Of a DNA stretch of 64,000 bases, positions 1 to 12,570 are shown one piece after another (positions within the stretch are counted from its first letter, which is position 1; every line of letters begins with the position of its first letter). The notes below the pieces were generated by a model. That model did not search any database. It saw only the letters and a list, made by a program, of their open reading frames with translations, and had not been told where the DNA came from. Both the position numbers and the translations under genes were made by a program. Source of the DNA: Cordia subcordata. Taxonomy: Eukaryota > Streptophyta > Magnoliopsida > Boraginales > Cordiaceae. The stretch lies in assembly GCA_028554755.1 (NCBI GenBank), contig JAPTOF010000017.1:6572001-6636000 (forward strand), written 5' to 3'.

Positions 1-626
1 CTAGATATGTAACGACTAGTTTTTCAAATCAACTTTGTGACCTTAGAATAACACATCTAGAGGATTTAAGAATAATCTTGAAGATTTCAAGAAACTTTTA
101 AAAGAATAGAGATAAAAGAATTAGAATGGGAAAACAAAACCAAGATAGAAATAATGATGATTAAAAGAATCAAGATAAAAGTGTTCAAGACACGAAATTG
201 AGAACAAACAAGATGAGATGATAAAAAAGAAAAGGTTTAGATAAAAGATTAAGAAAATTTTGAATTTGAAAATCAGATTCAAGGATATACACAAATAAGA
301 ACGAAAGAGACAAACCAAAACGAGCCGATACCCCTTATGACTTCATGTCTCCAGCCTTATATCTCCCTTTGTCTTTGTAAAGCGTGTTTTCCTTCTCATC
401 TTATGGTATCTTCATCTTCCATGCTCTTGAGCTTTTACAAGCTTTCACAAGATATAGACTTTCCAAAACATAGCTTATAATATCATTCGTGAATATAAAT
501 GAAGCAAGCAATTAATACCACAATTTTTTTAATTCACAAGGTATAGATCAATATAATCATAATATATTACTTATGCTCATCATCAAAATATCAATAATCA
601 TTATATCAACCCATATAATGCTAATA
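1..626 (-). repeat. 3' LTR of the copia element (partial)
   Basis: This stretch matches 9128-9764 in the same orientation with roughly 90% identity by eye; for example, both carry the run starting CTAGATATGTAA. Read on the minus strand it begins TATTAGCATTATATGGG, against TGTTAGCATTATATGGG in the 5' LTR, so its first TG has become TA. About 1.35 kb of this LTR should lie left of the window. Confidence 0.88.
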
Positions 627-642
627 ATCTCCCCTTTTTTGA
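627..642 (-). other. Polypurine tract of the copia element
   Basis: On the minus strand a run of A followed by GGGGAGAT sits directly before the 3' LTR start. This is the expected position and composition of the primer for plus-strand DNA synthesis. Confidence 0.75.
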
Positions 643-1619
643 TGATGACAATAATTTAACCTGTTGGGCAAGTGATTCATAATGGAGGAAAACACCCCCT
701 GAATAAGTGCATATAAGCTTTAAAGAATTCAAGGAAGTTTTTATCAACTTCAAAGAAGGTTCCACCTACACCAATCAAGATTATAGCCATAAAGAATACC
801 TTCTCAAGCAATTAAGCATTGATCCACAATATAATATCCATAACAACCCACATCAAGTGAATTCAAACATTAAATAGATTATAATAACCCATATCCATAA
901 TCATAATACCCATATCATATGCATCCAGCCATATAAGCAAAGCATAATACCCATACCATACAACCAAAATAATAAAGATAGGAGTTCTCTTCTCCCCTTC
1001 GGCATCATAAAAAAGATAACAAAGTTAAAAACCAAAGGTGATAAGAAAACATAGAGTATCGAAAATGATGGAGAGGAATGAGTGGAAATGAAGAGTTCAA
1101 AGATGGTTTAAGGGCTAAAGACATACATGAAGAGAGTGTGAAAAGGAGTGAGGCATCCCAAGAGCATCACAGCTGATCCGGGAAGTAATGAGTGTAGTGA
1201 TCCTTGAAGAACTTATCTAGGTCTTAACGCATACCACCCACATTCTCCTTAACTTTATTAACCCAAAAGTTCAAAGAAGCCACATTTGTGTCAATCCAAT
1301 CATTTGCTCAAGAATTGCTCCAAAACGAATGATTCCCCGGCTTGTCCACTTGAACTAGCACTACATCTCATCTCTTCCCTTCTAATCTCTTCAACTCTAT
1401 GAGTCCTCAAGGATGCTTCCACTGCCCTGGCAAGTTATTCTTGGAAATCCTTATTGAAGAACTGTTGGCAAGGCTCATTTATCCCTATTCCTCTTTGTGT
1501 GGCTTGCTCTTCCATCTTATCTAAAGTGGCTTGAACTTCATCTTCTTGAATTTTCGAACCAAGCTTCGGCTTAGAGAAAGTGGTTCCTTCCTTAGTTCTT
1601 TTTCTTTTGATATCATCAC

Positions 1620-2512
1620 TTAAGGCTTGATATTGAGCTTTCTCAATTGGTTCCCCATTGTACTAGTAAATTTGCATTTGGTTAATGTAGGACATATCGA
1701 ACTTCCAAGCAAATAGGGTGGGTTCTTTATCAAATGAAACCTTGAGGTGGTGAAAGATAGGGGTAAGGGCCATTCTATAAGCCACTTGTTGGGTTTTGAG
1801 GGCTCTTTATTTATATTCTCTAAGTCGATACCATACACATGAGCTATATGACATAATATGAGATAAGCTAAGTCAATCTTCTCCTTTTTGTTCAACAAGT
1901 AGAGCAAGTATGCATCCATGAAATTTATTCTCTCATCATTCGTCTTTCTACACACAATCACTTCACTAAGTATTTTGAGCATCATTTTAGTTCTAGGATC
2001 AACATCCATTCTTTATGGTGTGGTTTGCTTAATAGGTATAGAATTAAGCCCTTTCCAAATAAATGAAACAGCATTAGCAACCTCTTCTTTTTCAACCACC
2101 GGCCAACCTTGAGCACTATAAATCCTTTGGTCTCCATATGAAAGATTAAAGATATCTCTAATATCTTTTTCTTAGAATTCAATCCTTTTCCCACTAACTT
2201 TTGACTTTAAGCGCATATTGGGAGTATCAAACAGATAAAGATTCTTTTAGAATTCTCTAACCATCTTCTCATAAGCATTGCAATTTAAATGAACAAACAT
2301 GTCCCAACTTTATTCATGAAACAATTCAGTAGCATTCGTACCTTTCAAATCTTCATCAACCAAATATTTTCCATACATAATAGATTGAGAATTGATAGTA
2401 CCTTGCTTCTTTGAAGGTGCCAGTGGAGATGATGGTGTTGATTAAGATAGTGGTGAAGAGCTTTGCCTAGCGCTCTTGCTCCTTGTTGAGGTTTTTCCTC
2501 TTAGGGGTGCCA
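1620..2512 (-). pseudogene. Third (env-like position) ORF of the copia element, broken
   Basis: Minus-strand reading from an ATG near 2512 starts MAPLRGKTSTRSKSARQSSS. It continues with few interruptions to about 1620, where the longest intact block (1620-2009) begins MDVDPRTKMMLKILSEV. Several in-frame stops break it. Its place between RNase H and the 3' LTR, in sense orientation, is where Sireviruses carry an extra ORF. The middle part resembles the uncharacterised 'putative plant transposon protein' family seen in plant retroelements; that resemblance is from memory. I see no clear signal peptide or fusion peptide, so an envelope function is not supported. Confidence 0.55.
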
Positions 2513-2775
2513 TGAGTGATGGATTTTTGAAAGAAAAAGTATTGTAAAGAAGGGTTTTTGATGTGGAAAAGAAGAATTTAGCAAGAATTTTTGAGAAAAA
2601 ATTGCACTATAAGATGCTTGATATAAGGGGGAATATGTTTTATGGGAGAGGGTTTTAAAAATGAGAAGGTGAAAGTGAAAAGAGGATTGTAAAACTAGCA
2701 TTTTAACCTAACCGTCTGTAGAAGTCGAGCGCCTGGCTGGCTAAAAAGTGGCGACCGACTAGGGCAACCGGCATA

Positions 2776-2776
2776 T

Positions 2777-2820
<44 letters not shown>
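2776..2820. repeat. (GA)n microsatellite
   Basis: An almost pure GA run, with one AAA interruption near its start, between the third ORF and RNase H of the copia element. Confidence 0.95.
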
Positions 2821-2822
<2 letters not shown>

Positions 2823-3202
2823 TATAGCAAACACAAGTCGGGCGACCAACAGCGGCCAAGAGGGCAACCGGCCATGGTCAGAATGTAGATTTTTCAAGAC
2901 ATTTGAGCATACAATGAAGAATTAAGTCAAAAACTGCCTTCGACAATCCAAAATAGTTTCAAAACCATAAAATCAATAGTTTAACACATTCATCATGAAA
3001 TTCATAGATCAATCAAAATATTGCGTATCAATTTCTCTTCTAATGTTGCAAAATTATTCTTCAGGAAGAGATTTTGTAAAAATATTAGTAACTTGATGTA
3101 AGTTATCAACAAATTCAAGTAATATGTCACCTTTTTAACATGATCTCTAATAAGGTGATATCTAATCTTAATGTGCTTTGTTCTAGAGCGTTAGATAGGA
3201 TT

Positions 3203-4490
3203 TCAAGTGAGATTTATTGCACTGTTGTTGTCACAGTAAATAGGCACATTATCATATTTCAAACCATAATCAATCAAATTTTGTTTCATCCAAAGAATCT
3301 GTGCCACACAACTACCCGCAACTATATATTTAGCCTCAGTTGTAGATAAAGCAGCACTATTTTGTTTTCTACTTGACCAAGAAATCAATGAATGACCAAG
3401 AAATTGACATGTGCCACTAGTACTTTTACAATCAACTCTACATCTAGTGAAATCAGCATTAGAAAAACCATACAAATCAAAAGATGTATCTCTAGGATAC
3501 CATAGACTAATTTTACAAGTTCCTTTAAGATATCTAATTATGCGTTTCATAGTAATTAAGTGGGATTCTTTAGGATTGGATTGGTATCTTGTGCATAAAC
3601 ACACAGACATTATATCAGATATAGATGTTGTCAAGTATAAAATGCTTGCAATCATACCTTGATAGAGTTTCTCATCATCCAACTTATTGTTCTCATCTTT
3701 ATCAAGCTTAATTGAGGGACTCATAGGGGTTCCAATTTCTTTGATTTCTTCATTCCAGACTTTTTGATTATTTCTTTTGTGTACTTTACTTGGTCTATGA
3801 AAATCCCCTCTTTTGTTTACTTGATTTGCAATCCAAAGAAGAAGGTTAGTTCTACCATCATATTCATCTCAAATTCCCTATGCATATATTTAGAGAAGCT
3901 TTCGCACAAAGAGATATTAGTAGCACCAAATATGATATCATCCACATATATTTAAACAAGCAAGATATCACCTTTTTCTCTCTTAATGAATAGAGTAGGG
4001 TCGAGCTTACCTCTCTTGAATTCGTTCTCTATATGGAATCTGCTTAACCTTTCATACCAAGCCTGTAGGATTTGTTTCAACCCATGTAATGCTTGCTCAA
4101 GTTTATAAGCATAATTAGGAAAACACGTATCTTCAAAACCAGGAGGTTGTTCAACGTAAGCTTCTTCTTCAATGAAACCATTTAAGAATGCACTTTTTAT
4201 ATCTATTTGATATAACTTGAAATTCATATGACAAGCAAATGAAAGTAACAAGCGGATGGATTCTAATCTCACAACAGGTGTAAAAGTCTCATCATAATTA
4301 ATGCATTCTTCTTGATTATATCCTTATATAACTAATCTTGCTTTATTTCTAGTTACATTTCCAGATTCATCTAATTTGTTTCTAAAAACCCATTTAGTGT
4401 CAATAACAGGGTGATTTCTAGGTCTTTTAACTAAATTCCAAACTTCATTCCTAGTAAACTGATTTAGTTCTTCTTGCATGGCATTTATCT
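3203..4490 (-). pseudogene. Copia reverse transcriptase and RNase H, broken
   Basis: Reading leftwards, the RT core includes QIDIKSAFLNG (near 4190-4230), YVEQPPGFED (near 4130) and LHGLKQ. The catalytic YVDDIIFG lies at about 3925-3950. A TAA sits directly before the IYVDD block where related elements have Q, which is explained by one C-to-T change. The RNase H part (3203-3724) includes KSTSGTCQFLG and ALSTTEAKYIVAG. The active-site Asp position reads FSNADF and the later position reads CDNNSA. Further stops and frameshifts separate the blocks. The polyprotein would normally be one frame, so this copy cannot make active enzyme. Confidence 0.88.
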
Positions 4491-4909
4491 AATTTTCATC
4501 CAACAAAACTTCATTAACATTTTTGGGTTCTATATAAGAAACAAATGCAATATGTTCACAAAAAGTATTTATATTATTTCTAGTTCTTACTCCCTTTGAC
4601 AAATCACCAATGATTTGCTCCTTCGGGTGATTCTTCACGAACTTTCAACTCTGGGGTAAATTGTTATGAGTTGGAGTTTGCTCCATTTGAGGATCTTGTG
4701 TTTGTTCTTTATTTATTTGAGGGTCAACATTTTGGACTTCACCTTCAACATTCAACATTTCTTTTTCCTTTTATTGCTCTTCCTTTTGTATAGACTTTTC
4801 CAAAAGATCTCCTGCATCAATGATTTCTTTTCTCGGCTCAAAAGGATTAGTTTTATCAAAAGTAACATGTATTGATTTTTCAATAACTTGTGTTCTTCCA
4901 TGACACTCG

Positions 4910-5904
4910 CTAAGTTTTACTTTTGGTTAAATAACCAAGAAAGATTCCTTCATTAGATTTTGTATCATATTTGTGTAAATGGTCTTTGGTATTCAAAATA
5001 AAACATTTGTATCCAAATACTTTAAAATATGAGATTTTTGGGGTCTTAGCATGCCACAGCTCATATGGAGTTTTATTGCGAATAAGTCTAATGAGAATTC
5101 TATTTTGCATACAACACACAGTGTTTACAGCTTCACTCCAAAAGTATGTTGGCAAGTTATATTCTTTAAGCATAGTCCTTGCTATTTCTTGTAAAGTTTG
5201 GTTCTTCCTCTCTGTTACCCCTTTTTCTTGTGGAGTTCGAGGTGCCAAAAAGTTATGTTCAATACTATGCTTATCACAAAAATGCATAAAAGGAGAATTC
5301 ACATACTCAGTGCTATTATCACTACGAATGCAATTAATAAAATAGCCTCTCTTATTTTGCACTTTACGACACAACCTTACAAATTTATTGAAGGTTTCGT
5401 TTTTATGTGCAAGAGATATGACCTACGAAAATCTAGTATAATCATCAACAATGACAAAGGTATATTTAGATCTATCCAAGATTGCAATATCAATAGGTCT
5501 AAACAAATACATGTATAACAATTGTAATGCTGTAGATGTTGGGACCATATCAATAGGTTTGAAGGAGGTCTTTTTCAAACTTGATTTTAGGCAAGTCTCC
5601 AACTAATTCATTTCTAAAAAGATTCTTCAACAAACTCATGTTAGCATGCCCAAGCCTGCTATGCCATAACCAAGAGTTTTCATGTACATCAAATAAATAA
5701 ATAACATTTTAGTTTTCAAGTTTCAAATTCAACAGTATAAACATTATTATTTCTATATGCAATGAAGAGCACATTATTACCATCATAGTCATGTACTATG
5801 CAACTAGATGATTTGAAAGAAACTTTGTATCCTTTATCACATAGTTGACTAATGCTAAATAGATTAAATTTAAGACCTTCTACAAGTAACACATCGTGAA
5901 TCAT
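4910..5904 (-). pseudogene. Copia integrase, with GAG-pre-integrase zinc finger, broken
   Basis: The block 5716-5904 (VLLVEGLKFNLFSISQLCDKG) leads into a damaged pre-integrase region near 5640-5690 containing a WLWHSRLGHANM-like zinc-finger stretch, interrupted by stops. The catalytic core at 4910-5374 shows IRSDNSTEYVN (second acidic residue) and APRTPQEKGVTERKNQTLQE (third). KTPYELWHAKTP and FGYKCFIL follow. These are standard copia integrase landmarks. Stops and frameshifts between the two halves make it non-functional. Confidence 0.88.
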
Positions 5905-5910
5905 AAGAGA

Positions 5911-6150
5911 TTATTTGTTACTGATACTTCTTTTGCCAATGATTCTTCCTTTGTTATTATCTCTGAATGTCACATCTGCTCCTTTAACTCTTTTAAGATC
6001 ATAGAATAGTAAGGAGTCACCAGTCATGGGCTTTGAGCATCCATTGTCTAGAATCCATTTCTTTTCGTCATTCTTCACCTTCACATTAAGAGAATACAAG
6101 AATGCTTTATGTTGGTCTCCAATTTCTTGGGTCCATGAGGTTAGTCCCAA
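5911..6150 (-). pseudogene. Copia aspartic protease
   Basis: The motif WILDNGCSKPMTGD corresponds to the usual W-x-L-D-S-G-C-S-x-H-M-T-G-D of copia proteases. The catalytic triplet D-S/T-G reads D-N-G here, which should abolish activity. The flanking residues (VTFRDNNKGRIIGKR) match the family layout. The open block starts right after gag's second zinc knuckle and leads to the integrase region. Confidence 0.82.
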
Positions 6151-6182
6151 TGTTTGGCTTTTACAACCTATTTAGGTCTTTG

Positions 6183-7735
6183 CTAGTATGGAATAAAAGT
6201 GCCTTTATCACATAATTTCTTAAAATAACATTGAGAAGAAATATGACCATTCATTTCACAATAGGTGCAAGTGATGGAAGACTTTAATGGTGTAGTGGAG
6301 GATGATGCTTTCACAAAGTAGTTTTTCAAATATTTTTGTTTGGTTGTAGATTCATAATGAATTCCACTTTTGTCAAACATCATTTTTTGTGATCCAAGTA
6401 GTTTTTCGAGATTTTCTTGTCCATTTGTAAATTTGTTTGAAATCATTTGTAAATCATTATTTTTCTTTTTCAAATCATTTAAGTTTTCTAAAAGAGATGC
6501 ATTTTTCTTTTCAAGATCTCCTTTTACTTTCAAAATGGTTTTCAAGCTTTTTTGGTAAAATCTTAGTTTTGTTTAAGACAATTGAGAAGTCATCATATAA
6601 TTTTGAAAATGCCTCTTGTAGTTCTTGAAAAGTAAATTCTTCATTATCACATGAAAGATAATTTATAAAGTCACTTACCTCATCTTTGTTTGCTATGAGA
6701 CATATATAGTTTGCAACTTCATGTTCTTCTTCACTTTCAACTTCACTTTTCAAGCTATCACATATTGCTTTGAAAGCTTTTCCTTCTCTTTGTTTTTCAA
6801 CTTAGGATAATTTGCTTTGATGTGATTGGGTTTGTTGTGGTTGAAACATTTGAGTTCTTTATTTTTCTCTTCTTTAGATTTTCTTCTGTCTTTTCCTTTA
6901 CTTTTTGGATTGGCTCCTGTCTTCCACTTTTTGTATTTCATGAATTTTTTGAATTTTGCGCAAGCAAAGCGATCTCTTCATCTTCATATTCATCACTATC
7001 TTGTTCATCTCTTGGAAGATGTTTAGAAGTAAAAAATGCTATAGATTTCTTCATCTTTTTGTCCTCCTCTTCATGTGCTTTATGTTCTAACTCATGTGTC
7101 CGAGAGAGCCAACTAGCTCATTTAGAGTGAGTGTGTTGAGATCTCTTGCTTCTTTCACGGCTATCACTTTTGGTTGTCATTGAAGCGGTAGACTCCTTAG
7201 TAGCTTTCTCACCTTTTTTGCATTTCAGTATTCCTTTCCCAAAGCCTTAAGACCATTAGTGATTTCAATAAATTGAGAAAACATACATTCAATATTTTCA
7301 TTGAGAGTTCCATTTTAAAACTTTCATATTTTTGAACAAGCATACTGCTTCTAGATTCTTTAGCTTGACTAGTACCTTTATAGATGAGTTCAAGTTGATC
7401 CCAAATTTCTTTAGCGGATGCATAACCCATTACTCTAGCAAACTTAATAGCATTCAATCGAGTATACAAGATATACAAAGCTTTAGCATTCAATTCAACA
7501 AGTTTATAATCTTTTGCATCCCAATCATCTTCTGTTTTCAATACTTTCTTATCTCCTACCATTTTTATAGGATATTATGGTCCATTTTCAATTATTTTCC
7601 GTGCTTTGTAATCATGAGCTTGCACAAATACTTTCATTCTCATTTTCCAAAAAGTGTAATTTAGGCCATCAAATATAGGAGCTTTATTAATTGACAAACC
7701 TTCAATGGTAGTAGCATTAACATTATTTGTAATAT
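6183..7735 (-). pseudogene. Copia gag with two zinc knuckles, broken
   Basis: The N-terminal part, near 7700-7575, reads INKAPIFDGLNYTFWKMRM, a UBN2/DUF4219-type gag start. It hits a TAA near 7577 and resumes at 7562 (MVGDKKVLKTEDDWDAKDYK). A first CCHC knuckle near 6840-6880 is degenerate (KCFNHNKPNHIKANYPK, with two Cys replaced). A Lys/Asn/Leu-rich likely coiled-coil follows (6380-6545). The second knuckle, CTYCEMNGHISSQC near 6220-6265, is intact as CX2CX4HX4C. Several frame changes lie between the blocks. Confidence 0.85.
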
Positions 7736-7767
7736 TAATTCTACTAGTTGTTAAACTATATGTAGAA

Positions 7768-7785
7768 CCCTAACTCTTGATACCA
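7768..7785 (-). other. Primer-binding site (initiator-tRNA-Met type)
   Basis: The minus strand reads TGGTATCAAGAGTTAGGG, two bases after the 5' LTR's terminal CA. It is close to the plant Ty1-copia consensus TGGTATCAGAGC, complementary to the 3' end of initiator tRNA-Met. Confidence 0.88.
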
Positions 7786-7787
7786 CT

Positions 7788-9764
7788 TGCTATAGGGCAA
7801 ATAATATTAAGAGAGAGGTTAAATTAAGATTATTCTGCTTTTTCGGAAAATAAAACTAATTTATGCAACTTTGGATGCAAGATAATAAATACACTTCACA
7901 CAGTCAATTTATCAAACAAGTAGTAAGCAATATAGGAGTAATTAAGTAGAAAGCAAAAGAGATAGAATGCACCGCAATTTTTAAATGGTTCTGCCAAACC
8001 TACGTCTATCACTCAAAGATTCTCCCCTTAGGACTTCACAACAACTCAGCTAGATGACCGCTACTTCTTCAATTATTGATGAAGCACAAACCAACTCTTT
8101 TACAACTCTTTGAAGCTAAATCTTCAAAGAACCCAAGTAAAAGCACCTCACTAAGGTTTTCCCTACTTCTTTCTAGCTAAGAATTCACTCTTCGTTCTAT
8201 TCTAGCTTTTGGAGTGTAAATGTTTGATAATTGAATACAAGGAATATAGATAATACTCAAAAGCTCACTCAAGGAGAATATGAAAGTGTATAGCTCTTGT
8301 ATAAGTCAAGAATTAACAATCTAAAGCTCAAGAACAACTCCACTAGATGAATAATGCTTCTTCAATTATTGGTGAAGCACAAACCAACTCTTTTACAACT
8401 CTTTGAAGCCAAATCTTCAAAGAACCCAAGTAAAAGCACTTCACTAAGGTTTTTCCTACTTCTTTCTAGCTAAGAATTCACTCTCAATTCTATTCTAACT
8501 TTTGGAGTGTAAATGTTTGATAATTGAATACAAGGAATACAGATAATACTCAAAAGCTCACTCAATTAGAATATGAAAATGTATAGCACTAGTATAACTC
8601 AAGAATCAACAATCTAAAGCTCAAGAGAATGATTTATATTAAACAATTGATATGTTAAAAAGCTTTAGAATAGAATTTATATAGTGTATGGAAAAGCTAA
8701 TATAGGGAAAGAGTCGTTTGAGTGAGAGAGATATGAAAATCAAGCCAAAAATAGTTCCCAACGGATCAATTTTAAAATAGGTCTGCAGAAGCCAATCAAC
8801 CGCGGGGTGCGTCCGGCCTTTCCTACGCTTCTTTGGTTACACCTGGTTGCCTAGGTCAGTCACTCGGCCTGGGAGTTCAGGAAAGTCCAGAAAGCTGCAA
8901 GATTTTAGCTATCAAAATATGCTCAGATCGGAAGCCCAGCTAGGGGGTCTGACCATCACTAGAAAATGCAATTTTTGGCTAATTTTGAGAATATTTTGAG
9001 ATAAAAAAGGATTGGCAATTTAAAGCATATCGTTAAGAGTTCAAATCATTTATTTAAAAGGGATTTGAAATCTCAAGAAGTTTTTGTGAAAGGAGAAACA
9101 AGATTTTCAAAAAAATCTTTTCAAAACTAGATATGTAATGACTAGTTTTTCAAATCAGCTTTGTGATCTTAGAATAATATATCTGGAGAATTTAAGAATC
9201 ATCTTGAAGATTTCAAGGAACTTTTAAAAGAATCAAGTTAAAAGAATTAGAATGGAAAAAACAAAACTAAGATAGAAATAAGGATGATTAAAACAATCAA
9301 GATAAATGTGTTTAGGACATAAAACTAAGAACAAGCAAGGTGAGATGATAAAAAAGAAAAGCTTTAGATAAAAGACTGAGAAGATTTTGAGTTTTAGAAA
9401 TCAGATTCAAGGATATACACAAATAAGAGCAAAAGAGACAAACCAAAACGAGCCGGTACCCCTTATGACTACACATCTCTGACCTTATATCTCCTTTTGT
9501 CTTTGTAGAGTGTGCTTTCATTCTCATCTTCTAGTATCTTTATTTTCCATGCTCTTGATCTTCTACAAGCTTTTATAAGATACAGACTTTCCAAAACATA
9601 GCTTATAATATCATTTATCAATATCTATGAAGCATTCAATTAATACAATAATTTATTTAATTCACAAGCCATAGTTCAATGTAATCATTATGAATCAGAA
9701 AATATTACTTATTTTCATGATTAAAACATCAATAATCATTATATCAACCCATATAATGCTAACA
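7788..9764 (-). repeat. 5' LTR of the copia element (about 1977 bp)
   Basis: On the minus strand it starts TGTTAGC at 9764 and ends in CA at 7788, just before the primer-binding site. The part from 9128 on matches the window's first 626 bases. The gene-proximal half shares blocks with the solo LTR at 26625-27912, for example the stretch around AAGTCCTAAGGGGAGA, so both belong to one family. An internal duplication (8042-8626) accounts for some of the extra length over the 1288-bp solo LTR. Confidence 0.88.
8042..8626. repeat. Tandem duplication inside the 5' LTR (2 x about 293 bp)
   Basis: The stretch from CAACTC at 8042 recurs from 8335 with high identity, including AGCACAAACCAACTCTTTTA and CTTCAAAGAACCCAAGTAAA in both. 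The period is about 293 bp. The solo LTR of the same family appears to hold one unit. Confidence 0.85.
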
Positions 9765-10305
9765 CTAATACTCAAACAAATAATTTAAGTAGAACGAAGA
9801 CTAGTACTGTGGGAGATCTGACGGTGGTGGAGGCAACATCGTAGATGGGGTTGGTCCATTCTCAACAATAAAAGCGCTTGCTAGACCAATAGGAACGTGT
9901 CCTTCATTGTGACAATGTACGTACCATACACCTGATATGATAAAGATGTATAATCAAATATACACAAATTAATTAATTTTTTTCGCTAACTGTTGAATAA
10001 CTAATTAAACTTAACCTTGTGGGTATATAGTTGCACTGGACAATGAAGACCTCATGACTAGCAATGATCTATCCACATCTTGGCCTTAGAGCAAAGCTAT
10101 ACATTAAAAGAGTCTAGACGCAGTTGCATTTCAATGTAAGTTTTTCTATCAAAAGATGTCTAATTCATTTGTACTTTTTTTTTCCCCACATAGTCTGAGA
10201 TCAATTCTTGATAGCTATATGTAGTTGGTGTATTACCAAATTCTTGTTTCTCTTAAATCAAAAAGAGAAAAAGAAGTAGGTACATCATGCATTTCTATTG
10301 ACAAC

Positions 10306-10307
<2 letters not shown>

Positions 10308-10342
<35 letters not shown>
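10308..10342. repeat. (TA)n microsatellite in intron 5 of the laccase pseudogene
   Basis: A pure TA run, absent from the corresponding intron of the intact copy. Confidence 0.9.
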
Positions 10343-10344
<2 letters not shown>

Positions 10345-12477
10345 GCAACAATATACGCCTATCATCATTCTCCTTTTCAACATCGATTAGGTCATGGGCC
10401 TACATATGAGAAGGAATGGCATACTAGATGTGTTGCAAGTAAATCAATACATCTAATGAGATGACTTAGTCAGAAACATTAAGAAAGAAGAAGAACCAAG
10501 TTAATATATCTACCTATATGATTTTGTAAGTATAATGAATGCGCACCTGGATTATCTGTCTGTAATCTAATGACAGCCCATCCTCCGATTGGTATAGAAA
10601 CATTATTACGCATTTGTGGATTCACAAAGTTGAGCTTTGACATAGCTTTTGTAGGGTCATAGTTGCCAAAGCCTTGGCCCAACACATGAAAATTATACCA
10701 TGTATGTGCGTAGGGTGTGATTCTAGGGCCACCAAAGTGTGAGTTTGAAAGATGATCTCAACTGTGATGTTGTACTTAAATTGCTTCACCTTTGTCGATT
10801 TTTCAGTAAACACAAGTGTCGGATCCAGTCTATAACTTTGATTTGCGTAATCAAACTTAACAAGCGGTTCATTTGGAAAAGCAGTTGTATAAATACCATC
10901 CACCTTATCATGAAAAGCTTGTAATATTGACAGCGTAGTAGGCGAGACGAATGATACATTGTTTAATGAAGCAGCTATTCGTTGATTAAGTGGGGCTTGA
11001 CAACTCATGATACTATTTTCTGCTTCACATGGAACTAAGCCCAATCCAACGGTTATAAACATACGCTCATCGACTTCACGTGGAACTGGAGCCCAAAAAG
11101 GCCCTGTAACAAGCCCAGTCAATTTGTTGAAGAATCCGAAAGCAGCATCTGTATCAAACATATCTGGTAAAATTGGCATTTTTGGAACAAATGGTTTAGC
11201 ATCTTCGTATACAATAAGTGCAGTGGCAGGTATAGTATTAATCTGCAAACCCTTTGAAGTGCGATAGAGAAGCGATGCCATATAGTATCGAGCTAGTGGT
11301 TGGTCAGCTATCAATAGCGCATCAATGGTTTGTCCAGGGGCGAGCACAAGTAATTCTGTATGGTACGGGTTGGTATACATAGCATCTGCTGCAACGACTG
11401 TCAAATTGTCACTCGCTATCTTGAAAAATAGATTAACATTCACCGCTGCATTGATGATACATAGTAGATATGTCTTTCCACGAACCACTTTCAGTTCAAA
11501 AATATCTGTTGTACGGTGAAAAGAAAAGCTTAGTTGTAATAACGTGAATAGTGAACTCGAGTCATTATTGTAAAGGAACACAAGTTCCAATACCGAAAGA
11601 TTTTGATTTCGGGTCTAATTAAAAGGGAAAAGGAATAATAAAATGAGACATACTTTCAAGGTTAGATTTCAAAAATCTTTGAAATTAACCGAGAACAAGA
11701 AATCTTGAGCAGATACCAACAAAAAGCAGTAACGTACCTGGTTGAAGGTCTGTAACATTGGATGCTTATTTAATATTTGAATATTGCTGTTTCCTTCGTC
11801 CATTCAGAAATCTCCGTCCTGTATATATAATTTGCAATCGATTGTCAGGCTTGAAAAAATATATGTATTTTACAACTATTTCTAGTTTGGAGATATTAAT
11901 TTAGCTATTACTGGAAAAATATTATAATTCATATGCAAGTGTCAAAATTGTTCGTTTTTAAGTTAACGATGTCCATGTCGGAATTGAGACGATCCACTTG
12001 CAAGCACTTTTTCTTTATTCATTTACAAGCATTTCTATAAATGCATTACCCTTTGTCTTGTTGATATATATTATGAAATACTTACTTAGCTTGTTTAAAT
12101 AAGTAATAAAATAGATTTTTAAGTAATTTTTCTAAGTATGTTATAATTATTTTCTTTACCGAGCAAGTTTTCATGCCAGTCTATGACTCTCTCTTTGCGA
12201 GATAAGAATTTATGCATTGAATATAAAAATCTTCTTCTATATGAAAATTGTCTTACCATTACAAATACAGTAAACTGTTAATAGCATAAACAATGCACTT
12301 TAAATACCTGCAGCCCTATTTTGTGGTGACCATATGTTGACAGGAACTTCTATAGTATAGTATGAAATGGAAAATGACTCCTTGCAAAGGGTTCAATGAT
12401 CAAAATTAAAGAGGTCAAAGATTGAGATAAAACTTTTTAACAAATTGGAGAAAGATCCTACACAAGTAATAATATGG

Positions 12478-12570
12478 TTCTGAATTATGTTAAACTTGGA
12501 AAAAAAAAATACTCCTGAAGATACTGAATTATGTTAAACTTGGAAAAAAAATATACTCCTGAAGATACCA
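12478..12570. repeat. Tandem duplication (about 47 bp x 2) in intron 4 of the pseudogene
   Basis: The unit TGAATTATGTTAAACTTGGA followed by an A-run and ATACTCCTGAAGATAC occurs twice here. It occurs only once in the matching intron of the intact laccase (near 56147-56190), so the duplication arose after the gene copies split. Confidence 0.85.

Larger units (their letters stand above)
1..9764 (-). mobile_element. Ty1-copia retrotransposon, Sirevirus-like, degenerate, cut by window start
   Basis: The order on the minus strand is 5' LTR, primer-binding site, gag with zinc knuckles, protease, integrase, RT, RNase H, a third ORF, polypurine tract and 3' LTR. Integrase before RT defines Ty1-copia. 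The long LTR (about 2 kb), two zinc knuckles in gag and an extra sense ORF between RNase H and the 3' LTR point to the Sirevirus (SIRE1/Maximus) lineage; this lineage call is inference. Every coding domain carries stops or frameshifts, so the copy is dead. The 3' LTR runs off the left edge, so the left target duplication cannot be tested. The right end abuts the 3' flank of the laccase pseudogene at 9765. Confidence 0.9.

Noticed and set aside
11007..11519. Plus-strand frames opposite laccase exon 5, also at 54672-54980
   Set aside because: Shadows of the laccase coding strand; the laccase frame carries the conserved motifs.
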